DNA of 64,000 nt from Verrucomicrobiota bacterium. Lineage in GTDB: Bacteria; Verrucomicrobiota; Verrucomicrobiia; Opitutales; UBA953. A program made the translations under genes and the position numbers. Each line of letters opens with the position of its first letter. Positions within the stretch are counted from its first letter, which is position 1. The DNA lies in the NCBI GenBank assembly GCA_015061905.1, contig SUVQ01000001.1, positions 124,001 through 188,000 of the forward strand, read 5' to 3'. Shown in pieces: positions 32,679 to 42,362 of the stretch. The notes under the pieces are model-generated. The model saw only the letters and a program-made list of their open reading frames with translations, did no database searches and was not told where the DNA came from.

Positions 32679-33050
32679 TTACTTGACCTCAACGTCCGCA
32701 CCGGCTGCTTTGAGCTTGTCGGCGATTTCCTTCGCTTCTTCCTTGGTGCAACCTTCCTTAACGGGTTTCGGCGCACTTTCAACGAGGTCTTTCGCTTCTT
32801 TGAGACCGAGACCGGTGATTGCACGAACTTCCTTAATAACGTTAATCGGGCTTGCACCCTTCGCTTTCAGGATAACGTCGAACTCAGTCTTTTCTTCAGC
32901 GGCAGGAGCAGCTGCGCCCGGAGCGGCAACAACCGTAGCTGCGGCGGAAACGCCCCAGAGTTCTTCGAGTTCTTTGACCAACGCAACCAATTCTTTAATC
33001 GGCTGAGCGCTGAGCCATTCGATAACTTGTTCTTTTGTGATGTCTGACAT
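32679..33050 (-). CDS. rplL: 50S ribosomal protein L7/L12
   Basis: Forms the ribosomal stalk that recruits translation factors. The 123-residue protein has an N-terminal dimerisation helix region (residues 1-32), an Ala-rich hinge (about 35-52) and the conserved C-terminal domain from [19 protein letters not shown] to [10 protein letters not shown]. The start MSDITKEQ at 33050 is chosen over an in-frame upstream Met because it gives the standard length. It lies downstream of rplJ, as in most bacteria. Confidence 0.97.
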   Translation of the reverse strand: MSDITKEQVIEWLSAQPIKELVALVKELEELWGVSAAATVVAAPGAAAPAAEEKTEFDVILKAKGASPINVIKEVRAITGLGLKEAKDLVESAPKPVKEGCTKEEAKEIADKLKAAGADVEVK

Positions 33051-33232
33051 TGTATTATTTTTCCTTGAATGATTAGCGTCCGAAAGCTCGGACATTTAAG
33101 GGGAGACCCCTAATCTGGTTCCTTGGATTTTCCCGTTCCCGTCTGAATTTAAACGGTTGCGAAAAATAGATTTCATTTAGGCGGCACGCCGAATCTTTCG
33201 GAAAAATGAAAAATCCGGCGTTCCCGCGAACA

Positions 33233-33730
33233 TTATTCGGCAGCCGGAGCTCCTTCTTCTTTTTCGCTCTTTGCGACGAGCAAACGCACAAACTGCGATG
33301 CCGGAGCCGAGAGGAGCGAGAGGAAAAGAGCGCGCGCTTCCGGAAGCGTCGGGAGCTTGGAAAGCTCTTCGATCGCCGCCTTGTCGAGCAACTGACCTTC
33401 GACGACACCCGTCTTGATTTCAAGACGCGTCGTATCCTTGAAAAACTTAATAAGAGCTTTCGCGACAGCACTCGGATTTTCTCCGCCGACGACAATCGCC
33501 GTGTGTCCCGTGAGATGCTCGGAAACGTCCGGCATACCGGCGTCCTTCATCGCAATATTGAGAATGCTGTTCTTGACGACGTGATATTCACCGCCGAATT
33601 CGCGAATTGCGCTACGGATTTTCGCAGAATCAACCACCGTGACGTGCGTAAAGTCCGTCAGGAAAAGATAGTTAGACTTTGCGAGATGCGCGGCGACTTC
33701 TTCCACCAAAAATTTCTTTTCAGATCTCAT
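33233..33730 (-). CDS. rplJ: 50S ribosomal protein L10
   Basis: Anchors the L7/L12 dimers to the ribosome. The 165-residue protein has the family N-terminus MRSEKKFLVEE, the rRNA-binding half with VVKNSILNIA and GHTAIVVGGENP, and a C-terminal helix for L12 binding. Only 15 bases separate it from rplA, so there is no room for a separate L10-binding leader of the E. coli kind directly upstream. It is followed by a 182-base spacer and rplL. Confidence 0.97.
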   Translation of the reverse strand: MRSEKKFLVEEVAAHLAKSNYLFLTDFTHVTVVDSAKIRSAIREFGGEYHVVKNSILNIAMKDAGMPDVSEHLTGHTAIVVGGENPSAVAKALIKFFKDTTRLEIKTGVVEGQLLDKAAIEELSKLPTLPEARALFLSLLSAPASQFVRLLVAKSEKEEGAPAAE

Positions 33731-33745
33731 TGTGCAGAATCTCCC

Positions 33746-34441
33746 TTATGCAACATAGGGTTTAATGTCAATCTTGACGCCCGGGCTCATCGTAGAGCTA
33801 ATCGTCAAAGACTTGATGAATTTTCCGCCCTTGAGAGCTTCCGGCTGCGCCTTGGCAAGAGCACGGATTGCTTCTTCGGCGTTTTCGGCGAGAGCGTTCG
33901 TTTCAAAAGAGCGCTTGCCGACAACAATAGAAATGTTTGCCGTTTTATCCATCTTGAACTCGACGCGACCGCCCTTAACGGCCTTAATCGTCGCCGGAAT
34001 ATCATCGGAAACCGTTCCCGATTTCGGATTCGGCATAAGTCCGCGGGGACCGAGGACGCGAGCGACTTTACGGACTTCCTTCATCGCGGAAACCGTAGAA
34101 ACGGCAACGTCAAATCCGGTCCACCCGCCGCTCACTTTTGCAATAAGATCGGCAAGACCCGCTTCGTCGGCACCTGCGGCGAGAGCTTCTTCGGGCTTTT
34201 CCGTAAAGACGATCACGGAAACCTTTTTGCCGCTTCCGTTCGGAAGGGAGACCGTTCCGCGCACCATCTGGTCGGACTGCTTGGGATCAACGCCAAGACG
34301 CGCGCTGACTTCCACCGTTTCATCGAATTTGGCGACCGGCATTTTCTTGAGCACTTCGATCGCTTCCGCCACCGTATAGCTCGCCTTCAGATCGCCTGCA
34401 GCCAAAGCTGCTTTGTATCGTTTGGATTGTTTTTTGGACAT
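33746..34441 (-). CDS. rplA: 50S ribosomal protein L1
   Basis: Binds 23S rRNA at the L1 stalk. The 231-residue protein has the standard start MSKKQSKRYKAAL, the EVSARLGVDPKQSDQMVRG block, the GPRGLMPNPKSGTV motif and the C-terminal KGGKFIKSLTISSTMSPGV. The start at 34441 is preferred to an in-frame upstream codon because it matches the family. The spacer to rplK contains an inverted pair of the iterated word. Confidence 0.97.
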   Translation of the reverse strand: MSKKQSKRYKAALAAGDLKASYTVAEAIEVLKKMPVAKFDETVEVSARLGVDPKQSDQMVRGTVSLPNGSGKKVSVIVFTEKPEEALAAGADEAGLADLIAKVSGGWTGFDVAVSTVSAMKEVRKVARVLGPRGLMPNPKSGTVSDDIPATIKAVKGGRVEFKMDKTANISIVVGKRSFETNALAENAEEAIRALAKAQPEALKGGKFIKSLTISSTMSPGVKIDIKPYVA

Positions 34442-34501
34442 ATCGACTTTCTTGTCTCCTGCTTGATTGCAGTAAATAAATGAAATTTTGTAAGAATAAC
34501 A

Positions 34502-34551
34502 CTCACGGGAACGTAACGCAAGGAAATTCCCTGAATCCGTTCCCGTGAGTA
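34502..34551. repeat. Inverted pair of the iterated word between rplK and rplA
   Basis: CTCACGGGAACG and CGTTCCCGTGAG form a twelve-base stem around a 25-base loop, between rplK and rplA. No long T tract follows, so it may be a processing or attenuation hairpin rather than a full terminator. Confidence 0.6.
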
Positions 34552-34560
34552 AATTCAAAA

Positions 34561-34986
34561 TTAACCGACGACTTCAATGCCCATCGAGCGGGCCGTGCCT
34601 TCGATCATCTTGGCTGCCTGTTCCGCATCGACTGCGTTCAGGTCTTTTTTCTTCATCTCGACGATTTCGAGAATCTGTTTCCGGGTTACTTTTCCGACTT
34701 TATCCTTGTTCGGAGCACCCGACCCGCTTTGAATCTTCGCCGCTTTTTTCAAAAGGACAGAAGCCGGCGGCGTCTTGAGAACAAACGTAAAGGATTTGTC
34801 TTGGTAAACCGTGATAACAACCGGGAGAATAAGACCAGCTTGATCCTTGGTGCGAGCATTATACTCTTTGCAGAACGCCATAATATTGACGCCCTTCGCA
34901 CCGAGAGCCGGACCGACCGGAGGTGCCGGATTAGCCGCACCGGCCGGGAGCTGAAGTCTGATTTCGCCTACTACTTTTTTTGCCAT
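34561..34986 (-). CDS. rplK: 50S ribosomal protein L11
   Basis: Part of the GTPase-associated centre of the ribosome. The 141-residue protein has the family start [16 protein letters not shown], the Pro-rich hinge [10 protein letters not shown], the [12 protein letters not shown] helix and a C-terminal rRNA-binding domain with [11 protein letters not shown] and [11 protein letters not shown]. Length and order (nusG-rplK-rplA) are standard. Confidence 0.98.
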   Translation of the reverse strand: MAKKVVGEIRLQLPAGAANPAPPVGPALGAKGVNIMAFCKEYNARTKDQAGLILPVVITVYQDKSFTFVLKTPPASVLLKKAAKIQSGSGAPNKDKVGKVTRKQILEIVEMKKKDLNAVDAEQAAKMIEGTARSMGIEVVG

Positions 34987-35023
34987 TGTGTGTGTCTTTA
35001 AATTGTCGTGTTAATGTCGTGTA

Positions 35024-35605
35024 TTAACTTTCCGTGACACGTTCCACCTGCCAGAATTCGAGTTCAACAGGAGTCAGGCGACCAAAAATCGAAACGGAAA
35101 CTTGCATTTTCCCGCGCTCAACGTCGATGGCATCAATCGTTCCCGTGAGATTCATGAAGGGACCGTCATTGATTTTGACTTCTTCGCCGACATTAAACTG
35201 AACCTTGGGAACCGTTTTGCCTTCTGCGGCACGGACCTGCTCAAGAATCAGCTCAATCTCCGAAGGTTTAAGAGCGACAGGACGTTCCCCGCCGATAAAG
35301 TCAATCACACCTTGAACATTGCGAACAAAGAACCACGGTTGGTTTATCAGCTTTCCGTCTTCGTCAAAAAGACGCATCCGGAGAAAAATATATCCCGGAT
35401 AAAGCTTGCGCACCCGAGTGGAACGCTTTCCGCCGCGAACCTCCGACACCGTTTCAGTCGGCATCAGAACTTCTGCGACATAATCCGCCATTCCGGGCTC
35501 AATCTGCACGAATTTATCAAGGTATTTTTTCACCTTCTGCTCCATGTTCGAGAGCGTCTGGATTGCATACCAACGAAAGCCGTCGACTGCCTCACCTGGG
35601 TTCAT
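35024..35605 (-). CDS. nusG: Transcription termination/antitermination factor NusG
   Basis: Binds RNA polymerase and couples it to Rho or the ribosome. The 193-residue protein starts with a short extension before FRWYAIQTLSNMEQKV, the start of the NGN domain, continues through LYPGYIFLRM and ends with a KOW domain (VGEEVKINDGPFMNLTGTID). It follows secE, as in most bacteria, and precedes rplK by 37 bases. Confidence 0.96.
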   Translation of the reverse strand: MNPGEAVDGFRWYAIQTLSNMEQKVKKYLDKFVQIEPGMADYVAEVLMPTETVSEVRGGKRSTRVRKLYPGYIFLRMRLFDEDGKLINQPWFFVRNVQGVIDFIGGERPVALKPSEIELILEQVRAAEGKTVPKVQFNVGEEVKINDGPFMNLTGTIDAIDVERGKMQVSVSIFGRLTPVELEFWQVERVTES

Positions 35606-35649
35606 TGCGTCGTGTCTCTTGAAAGTTTATACGTTAAAGAGCGCTCAAA

Positions 35650-35871
35650 TTAAGCGCCCACAAGTTCGGTTAAAAATTGAATCAGATTCATCAGCGAAAA
35701 ATCAAAAAGAAAGATAATACTTGTCAGAATGATTACCGCCACACAAACGACGAGCGTATACTGAAACAACTCCCGGGGTTTCGGCCAAATCGCCTTTTTT
35801 ACAACCTCGGAATACGTTTCGTTCCAGAATCGACGCAACGTGTCGAAAAACCTGATAATTTTTGAAAACAT
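35650..35871 (-). CDS. secE: Preprotein translocase subunit SecE
   Basis: The small SecYEG subunit in the inner membrane. At 73 residues it is the short, single-helix form: an amphipathic N-terminal helix with the conserved FWNETYSEVVKKAIWPKPRE pattern, then one transmembrane helix (about residues 38-60). It lies between tRNA-Trp and nusG, its usual place. Confidence 0.94.
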   Translation of the reverse strand: MFSKIIRFFDTLRRFWNETYSEVVKKAIWPKPRELFQYTLVVCVAVIILTSIIFLFDFSLMNLIQFLTELVGA

Positions 35872-35880
35872 TTATTTTAG

Positions 35881-35954
35881 TGGCAGGGCAAGAAGGAATC
35901 GAACCCTCATATGCGGTTTTGGAGACCGCTGTTCTACCATTGAACTATTGCCCT
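35881..35954 (-). tRNA. trnW: tRNA-Trp (CCA)
   Basis: A full cloverleaf can be drawn on the minus strand: acceptor AGGGCAA / TTGCCCT, D arm AGTTCAATGGTAGAAC, anticodon stem and loop GCGGTCTCCAAAACCGC with anticodon CCA, and T arm with GGTTCGATTCC. The discriminator is G and the terminal CCA is encoded (35881-35883). It sits between tuf and secE, as in many bacteria. Confidence 0.96.
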
Positions 35955-36017
35955 GTTGTAAAAAATGTTCAGCACATGCCGAATGCACGTTCCCGCGCAT
36001 TCGGCATGAACCCGACA

Positions 36018-37226
36018 TTACTTGATGACTTCAACGATCTTACCGGAACCGATCGTGCGACCGCCTTCGCGGATAGCGAAGCGCTGACCTTTTTCCATAG
36101 CGACCGGCTTGCCAAGTTCGATTTCGATTTCAACGTTGTCGCCCGGCATAACCATTTCCGTTCCCGCGGGGAGACGGACGATACCGGTAACGTCAGCCGT
36201 GCCGAAGAAGAACTGCGGACGATAGTTGGTGAAGAACGGCGTGTGACGACCGCCTTCGTCCTTCGTGAGGACGTAAATTTGAGCCTTAGCCTGCGTGTGC
36301 GGGTGGATGGAACCCGGTTTCGCGAGAACCTGTCCGCGTTGGACTTGGTCTTTTTCGATACCGCGGAGGAGGACGCCGACGTTGTCGCCCGCGAGACCTT
36401 CTTCAAGGTTCTTACGGAACATTTCGACACCCGTAACCGTGGATTTCTGCGTTTCCGCGAGACCGACGATTTCGATTTCTTCGCCGACCTTAACTTTACC
36501 GCGTTCGATACGACCCGTAGCAACCGTTCCGCGACCCGTGATGGAGAACACGTCTTCGACAGACATCATGAACGGAAGGTCAACAGCGCGTTCCGGTTCC
36601 GGAATTTCCGTGTCGAGAACGTCCATGAGTTCGGAAACAGCCTTGTAGCCCGGTCCTTCAGCATTGTTAGCGGCGGCGTCTTCGAGAGCCTGCGTAGCGG
36701 AACCGCGAACGATCTTGGCATTGTCTCCGTCAAATTCATACTTGTTGAGGAGGTCACGGATTTCCATTTCGACGAGTTCGAGCAGATCCGGGTCATCGAG
36801 AAGGTCGCACTTGTTCAACCAAACGACGATTTTCGGAACGCCGACCTGACGAGCGAGAAGGATGTGTTCGCGCGTCTGCGGCATAGGTCCGTCAGCAGCG
36901 GAAACGACGAGGATAGCACCGTCCATCTGGGCGGCACCGGTGATCATGTTCTTAACGAAGTCCGCGTGACCCGGGCAGTCAACGTGAGCGTAGTGGCGCT
37001 TGTCGGATTCATATTCAACGTGCGCAGCAGCAATCGTAACAGTCTTGGTCGCGTCACGAACCGTTCCGCCCTTAGCGATATCTGCATAAGCCTTGACGAC
37101 AGCAAGATTCTTGCAAGCCTGAACAGCGAGGATAGCGGCAGTCGTGGTCGTTTTACCGTGGTCGATGTGACCGATGGTGCCGACATTGACGTGCGGTTTC
37201 GTACGAACGAAGGTTTCTTTAGCCAT
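36018..37226 (-). CDS. tuf: Elongation factor Tu
   Basis: Delivers aminoacyl-tRNA to the ribosome. The 402-residue protein has G1 GHIDHGKT, G3 [12 protein letters not shown]4 NKCD and G5 GSA, followed by normal domains 2 and 3. The switch I region differs from the textbook form: [20 protein letters not shown] replaces the usual APEEKARGITINTSHVEY, keeping the Mg-linked Thr (TVTI) but losing the RGITI consensus. I recall a similar sequence in planctomycete EF-Tu. NKCD has Cys where Val or Met is common. The gene lies between two tRNA genes. Confidence 0.98.
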   Translation of the reverse strand: MAKETFVRTKPHVNVGTIGHIDHGKTTTTAAILAVQACKNLAVVKAYADIAKGGTVRDATKTVTIAAAHVEYESDKRHYAHVDCPGHADFVKNMITGAAQMDGAILVVSAADGPMPQTREHILLARQVGVPKIVVWLNKCDLLDDPDLLELVEMEIRDLLNKYEFDGDNAKIVRGSATQALEDAAANNAEGPGYKAVSELMDVLDTEIPEPERAVDLPFMMSVEDVFSITGRGTVATGRIERGKVKVGEEIEIVGLAETQKSTVTGVEMFRKNLEEGLAGDNVGVLLRGIEKDQVQRGQVLAKPGSIHPHTQAKAQIYVLTKDEGGRHTPFFTNYRPQFFFGTADVTGIVRLPAGTEMVMPGDNVEIEIELGKPVAMEKGQRFAIREGGRTIGSGKIVEVIK

Positions 37227-37268
37227 AGTTTATATTGTTTTGTTGTTATTGTTGATTGAAATTGGAAA

Positions 37269-37344
<76 letters not shown>

Positions 37345-37389
37345 ACCAAAATCTCCCTTACCCCGTGAAAACGAAATAAAAGGAACGGA

Positions 37390-37418
37390 CATTTTGCCTT
37401 GTAAAAAATTTTCGTCAA
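37390..37418 (-). promoter_or_regulatory. Putative promoter of the tRNA-Thr/tuf cluster
   Basis: On the minus strand TTGACG (37418-37413) and AAAATG (37395-37390) are separated by 17 bases in an AT-rich context, about 45 bases before the mature tRNA-Thr end. The -35 box is near consensus and the -10 box weak. Confidence 0.45.
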
Positions 37419-37495
37419 CATCTTTTTCTAAAAAGCATCAAAAAATGTTTGATTTTTTGCAAAAATCCTCCACGGAAACGAGCTCGCACGCCCGA

Positions 37496-37553
37496 CAAAA
37501 ACGCGTTCCCGCGAGGAAGCCGGATTCGCTTCGCGGGAACGCGTTTTTGCGGG
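37496..37553 (-). terminator. rho: Rho-gene terminator built from two iterated words
   Basis: ACGCGTTCCCGCG and CGCGGGAACGCGT form a long stem, extended by AAAA / TTTT and enclosing a short GC-rich inner arm. It lies directly after the rho stop on the minus strand and is followed by TTTTTG. Confidence 0.85.
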
Positions 37554-37566
37554 CGGGTACGCCGGG

Positions 37567-39867
37567 CTACCTGCCGGCAAGCGTCATCAAAAACTCCGCA
37601 TTCGTTTTGGTTTTCTTCATGCGGGAAATGAGCATTTCCATCGCCTCGATAGAAGGCACGCCTTTCATGGCGCGGCGCATGGAATAAACGCATTGCATTT
37701 CCTGCGGGTGATAAAGAAGTTCTTCCTTGCGCGTTCCCGAGCGTTCGAAGTTGATTGCCGGGTAAATACGCTTGTTGGCGAGATCCCGGTCGAGGTCGAG
37801 CTCCATATTTCCCGTGCCTTTAAACTCTTCGAAAATCACTTCGTCCATCTTAGAGCCGGTGTCGATAAGAGCCGTTCCGAGAATCGTAAGCGAGCCGCCG
37901 TCTTCAATATTACGTGCGGAACCAAAGAAGCGTTTCGGCTTCGAAAGTGCTCCCGCTTCGACCCCGCCGGAAAGAATCTTCCCGCCGTTCGGCATCAGCG
38001 TGTTGTAGGCGCGGGCAAGGCGCGTAATCGAGTCGAGCAGAATAATCACGTCTTTCCCGAGTTCCACCATGCGGCGCGCGCGCTCAATCACCATTTCCGC
38101 AACGTGAACGTGGTTTTCCGCATTTTCGTCAAAGGTGGAGGAAATCACTTCGCCGTGCTTGGTTTTGCGTTTAAAATCCGTTACTTCTTCCGGGCGTTCG
38201 TCAACAAGCAGAACGATGAGATGCGCGTTCGGTTTGTTTTTCGCAATGGAATTGGCAATTGCCTGCAAAAGCACCGTTTTACCGGTGCGCGGAGGCGCAA
38301 CGATGAGCCCGCGTTGCCCGAGCCCGATCGGGCAGAGCAAATCGACGCAACGCATCGACAAATTGTTCCACTCTACCGTGTTGTCCGTTTCGAGCATGAT
38401 ACGCTCCGTCGGATAATACGGCGTAAGCTCGGTAAACGGAGTCAAATCCTTCACGCTGTCCGGCTCCGCCCCCATAATGGATTCGATGTGAACGACAATC
38501 GGTGCCGTTTCGCCTTTCATCGGCGGGAACGCGATTGCGCTCACGTCGTGCCCGCGCTGCAAGCCGTATTTTTCAATCAGGCTTTTCGGCACAAACGCGC
38601 TCAGTTCCTTCACGCGGTAGCTGTCGCACCCGTAAAGCAAAAGCCCGTTCCCGTCGGCAAGCAATTCCAGCGTTCCGCAAATTTTAACCGGACGGCTTTC
38701 GGCAAACGCCGCACGGAGAATTTTTTTCACGAGCGGACGCCGCACCGGATTGCGGAAAACGGGAATCCCGAAAGATTTTGCCGCCGAAATCAGCAACGAC
38801 ATCGACGATTCGTAAACTTCGTTAAAATCAATCGGCGCCGCCGGCAAATCTTCTTCCAATTCCGCCTTTGCGGGAACGCTCGGAGCCTCGCCCTCCGTCG
38901 CCGCAACGAGCTCCGGAGCGACAAACGGCGAAGCCTTATCCGTGCGCTTGGCAACATGCCGCGCCAATTTCGAAAGTTCCTCCAAATACGCTTCGTTGCT
39001 CAGCAAATTGTAGTCAAAAACAGCGCCGAGCGAGAGCGAAGCTTCTTCCGCAGAATCCGCGTTGGCAAGCTCACCCCAATTGCGCTTCGCCGCGCCCTTG
39101 CCTTCGTTCGGTCGGAATTTTTCAAATTTTCCCTGCGGATTAAACTTCCCGCCGCCGAATTTCGCCGGCTTCGGGGGAAAATTTTTCTTTTCCCACGGTT
39201 TTCCCGCCGGCGCGGGAACGCCCTGCGTATTTCCGCTCGCGCCGGATTCGGCTCCGCCCTGCGGTGCGTTCCCGTTGTTGCGCTCCCACGGCTTTTTCCA
39301 CGGGCGATCTTTCTTCTCCCAGGGCTTTCCTTCGGAGACAGGTTTTGCAGCGGGAACGCCTTCGGCGGACGGATTTTCGGCAGGCGAAATTTGTGCCGCC
39401 GGAGCCGCGTCCGAAGACGTTGCCGATAACGTAGCTTCGGTTTTCGTTTCCGTCGGAGAAACCGCGGGCGCTTCTTCCGGATCAAAGGAAATTACGGATT
39501 TCGGCGGCGACGGCATTTTCGGAAGCGCAGGTTTCGCGACATCGGGAGCTTCCGACGCGACGGGATTCGGAGCAGGTGTTTCCGCCGGTTCCTCCGGGTC
39601 AAAACTGAAAATCTCCGGCGTTTTTTCCGCCTGAACAGGCTCAGATGAAACCGCCGACGTTCCCGCAGATTCATCCGCGACCGCAGAAACTTCCGCCTCC
39701 GCCGCCTTGCGCGGACGTCCGCGACGCTTCGGAGCTGCCGCCGCATCGGGATTTTTCGGCGGACGTCCACGACGCTTCGGAGCCTGCGCCGGGACATTTT
39801 CGGCGGGAACGCCTAAAATCATTTCTGCCGAATTTTCGTTAATGAGCTCGGGAGTTTCGTTTTCCAT
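37567..39867 (-). CDS. rho: Transcription termination factor Rho with long N-terminal extension
   Basis: A hexameric RNA helicase that ends transcription. At 766 residues it is far longer than E. coli Rho (419). The core (about residue 370 on) is standard: RNA-binding cold-shock-like part, Walker [48 protein letters not shown] and FKGTGNMEL. The first ~300 residues are low complexity: two AT-hook-like motifs ([10 protein letters not shown] and [10 protein letters not shown], residues about 30-55), a Pro/Ala/Glu-rich stretch, and a Lys/Trp/Gly/Asn-rich stretch (about 180-265). Such insertions are known in Rho of several phyla and can alter RNA binding or phase behaviour. Some VPA and GN repeats coincide with iterated-word copies. 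Confidence 0.95.
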   Translation of the reverse strand: MENETPELINENSAEMILGVPAENVPAQAPKRRGRPPKNPDAAAAPKRRGRPRKAAEAEVSAVADESAGTSAVSSEPVQAEKTPEIFSFDPEEPAETPAPNPVASEAPDVAKPALPKMPSPPKSVISFDPEEAPAVSPTETKTEATLSATSSDAAPAAQISPAENPSAEGVPAAKPVSEGKPWEKKDRPWKKPWERNNGNAPQGGAESGASGNTQGVPAPAGKPWEKKNFPPKPAKFGGGKFNPQGKFEKFRPNEGKGAAKRNWGELANADSAEEASLSLGAVFDYNLLSNEAYLEELSKLARHVAKRTDKASPFVAPELVAATEGEAPSVPAKAELEEDLPAAPIDFNEVYESSMSLLISAAKSFGIPVFRNPVRRPLVKKILRAAFAESRPVKICGTLELLADGNGLLLYGCDSYRVKELSAFVPKSLIEKYGLQRGHDVSAIAFPPMKGETAPIVVHIESIMGAEPDSVKDLTPFTELTPYYPTERIMLETDNTVEWNNLSMRCVDLLCPIGLGQRGLIVAPPRTGKTVLLQAIANSIAKNKPNAHLIVLLVDERPEEVTDFKRKTKHGEVISSTFDENAENHVHVAEMVIERARRMVELGKDVIILLDSITRLARAYNTLMPNGGKILSGGVEAGALSKPKRFFGSARNIEDGGSLTILGTALIDTGSKMDEVIFEEFKGTGNMELDLDRDLANKRIYPAINFERSGTRKEELLYHPQEMQCVYSMRRAMKGVPSIEAMEMLISRMKKTKTNAEFLMTLAGR

Positions 39868-39915
39868 AGCCTGATTCCTTTTCTTTTAATTTTCGTAAAG
39901 TTTTTTGATAAAAAA

Positions 39916-40494
39916 TTAATGTGTAAAAAATTTTACGCATTCCTGCACTTGCGCTTCGAGAAATTCGCGGGAACCGTCGTTAAAGATAACAAAATCCGCC
40001 CGGCGCACTTTGTCGGAAAGCGGAAGTTGCGCCGCCATGCGTTCCCGCGCCTGCTCCGGCGGCAAGCCGCGCTTTTCCAGTCGCGCGAGCTGAATCTGCT
40101 CCGATGCCGCAACGCAAACCGTAGCGTCAAAATCGCCCTCGTAGTTTTTTTCGAACAAAAGCGGGACCTCCACGACGAAATTTTCTCCCCGCGCCGCGTT
40201 TTTTGTCAGATTTTTCCACGTTTCGCGAATTTTCGGATGCATGAACGCTTCCAAATCCGCAAGCGACGCCTTGTCGGAAAAAACAATTTTTGCGAGTTCC
40301 GTCTTGTTTAGCGAACCGTCCGCCGCCAACGCGGATTCGCCGAAGCGTTCCCGCACAAAACGGCGGGTCGCCGGCTCCGCATGAAGAGCAGAAGCGATTT
40401 TATCTGTATCGATAACGGCGAAACCAAGCTTTTCAAAAGCGGGAAGCACCGAAGATTTCCCGCACCCGATTCCGCCCGTAAGGCCAAGGGTCAT
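39916..40494 (-). CDS. coaE: Dephospho-CoA kinase
   Basis: Catalyses the last step of coenzyme A synthesis. The 192-residue P-loop kinase shows MTLGLTGGIGCGKSSV, the Asp in VIDTDKIA, the EVPLLFEKNYE lid region and the VCVAASEQIQLARLEKR motif. The frame stays open upstream, but MTLGLTGG at 40494 is the family start. It is 48 bases from the rho start on the same strand, so the two may be co-transcribed. Confidence 0.95.
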   Translation of the reverse strand: MTLGLTGGIGCGKSSVLPAFEKLGFAVIDTDKIASALHAEPATRRFVRERFGESALAADGSLNKTELAKIVFSDKASLADLEAFMHPKIRETWKNLTKNAARGENFVVEVPLLFEKNYEGDFDATVCVAASEQIQLARLEKRGLPPEQARERMAAQLPLSDKVRRADFVIFNDGSREFLEAQVQECVKFFTH

Positions 40495-40877
40495 TGCGAA
40501 AATCTCCAAGTTAAACGGGAAGAAGAAGCATATTGCTCCGAACGCGCTCATTAGAATCCTTTCGCCGCGCCGCGTCAAGCCGGGACCGCATTTTAACTTT
40601 GCGCAAAAAAAGAAGCGACGCCACGAATAAACACGAATTTCCGCGAAGGTTTCTTACGCCCAAATATCTCGCGCTAAGACGCTACGATGCAAAAAGCTTT
40701 TTTTTTGTTTTTTAACGTAAACAAAAAACGAAATTCGTTCCGCTCTGTTTATGTTTTTGAGGTTAATAGAGAAGTTAGAGAGTCAAGTCAGTTGAGAGAG
40801 AGAAAAAAGGGCGCGCGTGAGACTTAGTTTCACGCGCGTTTCCTGTTTCGAAAAACCAAACCGGCAATCGCGGCGGA
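40495..40877. repeat. Dispersed repeat cluster 4 and prfB terminator
   Basis: This gap holds CCACGAATAAACACGAATTT and CTCGCGCTAAGACGC (about 40605-40690), units shared with the other clusters, then a low-complexity GAGGTTAATAGAGAAGTTAG tract (about 40758-40805) like that behind metY. The prfB terminator hairpin lies at 40810-40842. No gene is seen. Confidence 0.65.
40810..40842 (-). terminator. prfB: Hairpin after prfB
   Basis: GCGCGCGTGA and TCACGCGCG(T) form a stem around a short loop, 36 bases after the prfB stop. On the minus strand it is followed by C and T residues and then an A/C/T-rich tract, so termination strength is uncertain. Confidence 0.6.
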
Positions 40878-42029
40878 TTAATCCTCGACCTTAATATCTT
40901 TGTTGCGGGAACGCGGTCCGCCGGCGCGAAGCCACGCGTTGATAAAACCGTCCAAGTCGCCGTCCATCACTGCTTGAATATTGCCCGTTTCGTAGCCGGT
41001 GCGCAAATCCTTGACCATTTGATACGGCTGAAAAACGTAGGAGCGAATCTGGTTTCCCCAGCCGATTTCGCCCTTTTCGCCATAAAATTTTTCCATCTCG
41101 GCGCGCTTGTCGTCTTCCATCTTTTCGTAAATGCGCGCTTTTAAAATGCGCATCGCGAGTTCTTTGTTCTGGTGCTGCGAGCGTTCCCGCTGGCAGGCAA
41201 CGACAATTCCCGTCGGCAAGTGCGTGAGGCGCACGGCAGATTCCGTGCGGTTGACGTGTTGCCCGCCCGCGCCCGATGCGCGATAGACGTCGATGCGCAA
41301 ATCTTCGTCCTTAATCTCGACGTTGATATCGTCTTTAATATCGGCAACGATGTCGACGCTCGCGAACGACGTGTGGCGACGTTTGTTCGCGTCAAACGGC
41401 GAAATGCGCACGAGGCGGTGGACGCCGCGCTCCGCTTTGACGTAGCCGTAGGCGTTTTCCCCGTCAAAACGCAAAACCGCCGTGGAAATTCCCGCGCCTT
41501 CGCCGTCCTGCAAATCTTCGATGCTGACTTTGAACCCGCGCCGCTCGCCCCAGCGCATATACATACGCATGAGCATTCCCGCCCAGTCGCAGGCTTCGGT
41601 GCCGCCCGCTCCCGCTTTAATCATGACGATGGCGGAAGATTTGTCGTGCGGACCGGAAAGAAAGGAGGAAATTTCGAGCGTGTCGATTTCTTCGAGCATC
41701 GTTCCCGCCTCGGCGTCGAGCGCGGCGAGTTCGTCGCCCGCTCCCGCGTCGGCTTCGTCCATTTCGCCGACAAGTTCGGCGAGCGTCTGCAAATCTTCCA
41801 CGCGACGCAAAAACGCAACGAGCGGCGTAACGGCGGCTTTGAGCGAGGTGTTTTCGGAAATCACGCTCTGCGCCGCCTGCTGGTCATTCCAAAAATCCGC
41901 CTCCGCCATTTTGGCTTCCAGCTCGGCGATGCGATTTTGCTTCGCGGGAACGTCAAGAAACTTGTAAAGATGCCCGCTGCGACGCACGATTTCGTCAATT
42001 TTTGCGCGGGTTTCAGGAGAAATATACAT
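40878..42029 (-). CDS. prfB: Peptide chain release factor 2
   Basis: Releases the peptide at UGA and UAA codons. The 383-residue protein has the RF2 recognition tripeptide SPF ([17 protein letters not shown]) and the catalytic GGQ in [17 protein letters not shown]. The gene is read in one frame: where many prfB genes have the programmed +1 shift CTTTGAC, this one has CTTGAC (codons Leu-Asp in FLDVPAK), so the autoregulatory frameshift is absent. The start [11 protein letters not shown] gives a normal N-terminal helix. Confidence 0.96.
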   Translation of the reverse strand: MYISPETRAKIDEIVRRSGHLYKFLDVPAKQNRIAELEAKMAEADFWNDQQAAQSVISENTSLKAAVTPLVAFLRRVEDLQTLAELVGEMDEADAGAGDELAALDAEAGTMLEEIDTLEISSFLSGPHDKSSAIVMIKAGAGGTEACDWAGMLMRMYMRWGERRGFKVSIEDLQDGEGAGISTAVLRFDGENAYGYVKAERGVHRLVRISPFDANKRRHTSFASVDIVADIKDDINVEIKDEDLRIDVYRASGAGGQHVNRTESAVRLTHLPTGIVVACQRERSQHQNKELAMRILKARIYEKMEDDKRAEMEKFYGEKGEIGWGNQIRSYVFQPYQMVKDLRTGYETGNIQAVMDGDLDGFINAWLRAGGPRSRNKDIKVED

Positions 42030-42362
42030 AGCGGAAAAACGTAATCGGCGGGAACGCTCAGGTCAAACGCGAAGGCATTTTACTTTTTCTTCATAATACG
42101 ACTTTTCATGCAAAACTGTGCTATTTACAGTCGTTCACAATTTATTCACGACTTATTCTCGAAAGACATCCCGCCATTTCTTCTCATTTCCCTATGGCAA
42201 AAACGGAATACAACAATAAAAACTGCATAGATTCACTACTTGATTGATAGAAAATATTTGACGCATAGCACGCCGTCGAAGAAAATTCCACTGAAATCGG
42301 GTCTAATTAGGATGAGCCGATTCGTCCGCCCCGATTTTTTACCCCTAAAAAAAGGCACACAC
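42030..42362. other. Divergent intergenic region with leader hairpin
   Basis: This AT-rich gap separates prfB from the PEP-CTERM gene. It contains one iterated word near prfB, a TTGATTG/TTGACG-rich stretch (about 42240-42265) that could hold a promoter without a clear -10 box, and a hairpin AAATCGGG / CCCGATTT (42294-42337) followed by T residues, 26 bases before the ATG. That hairpin resembles an attenuator or a terminator of upstream transcription. Confidence 0.45.

Noticed and set aside
33731-33745. L10-binding leader upstream of rplJ
   Set aside because: Only 15 bases separate rplJ from rplA, too short for the known leader structure.
41938-41975. RF2 programmed frameshift in prfB
   Set aside because: The equivalent site reads CTTGAC with no in-frame TGA, so the gene is a single open frame.
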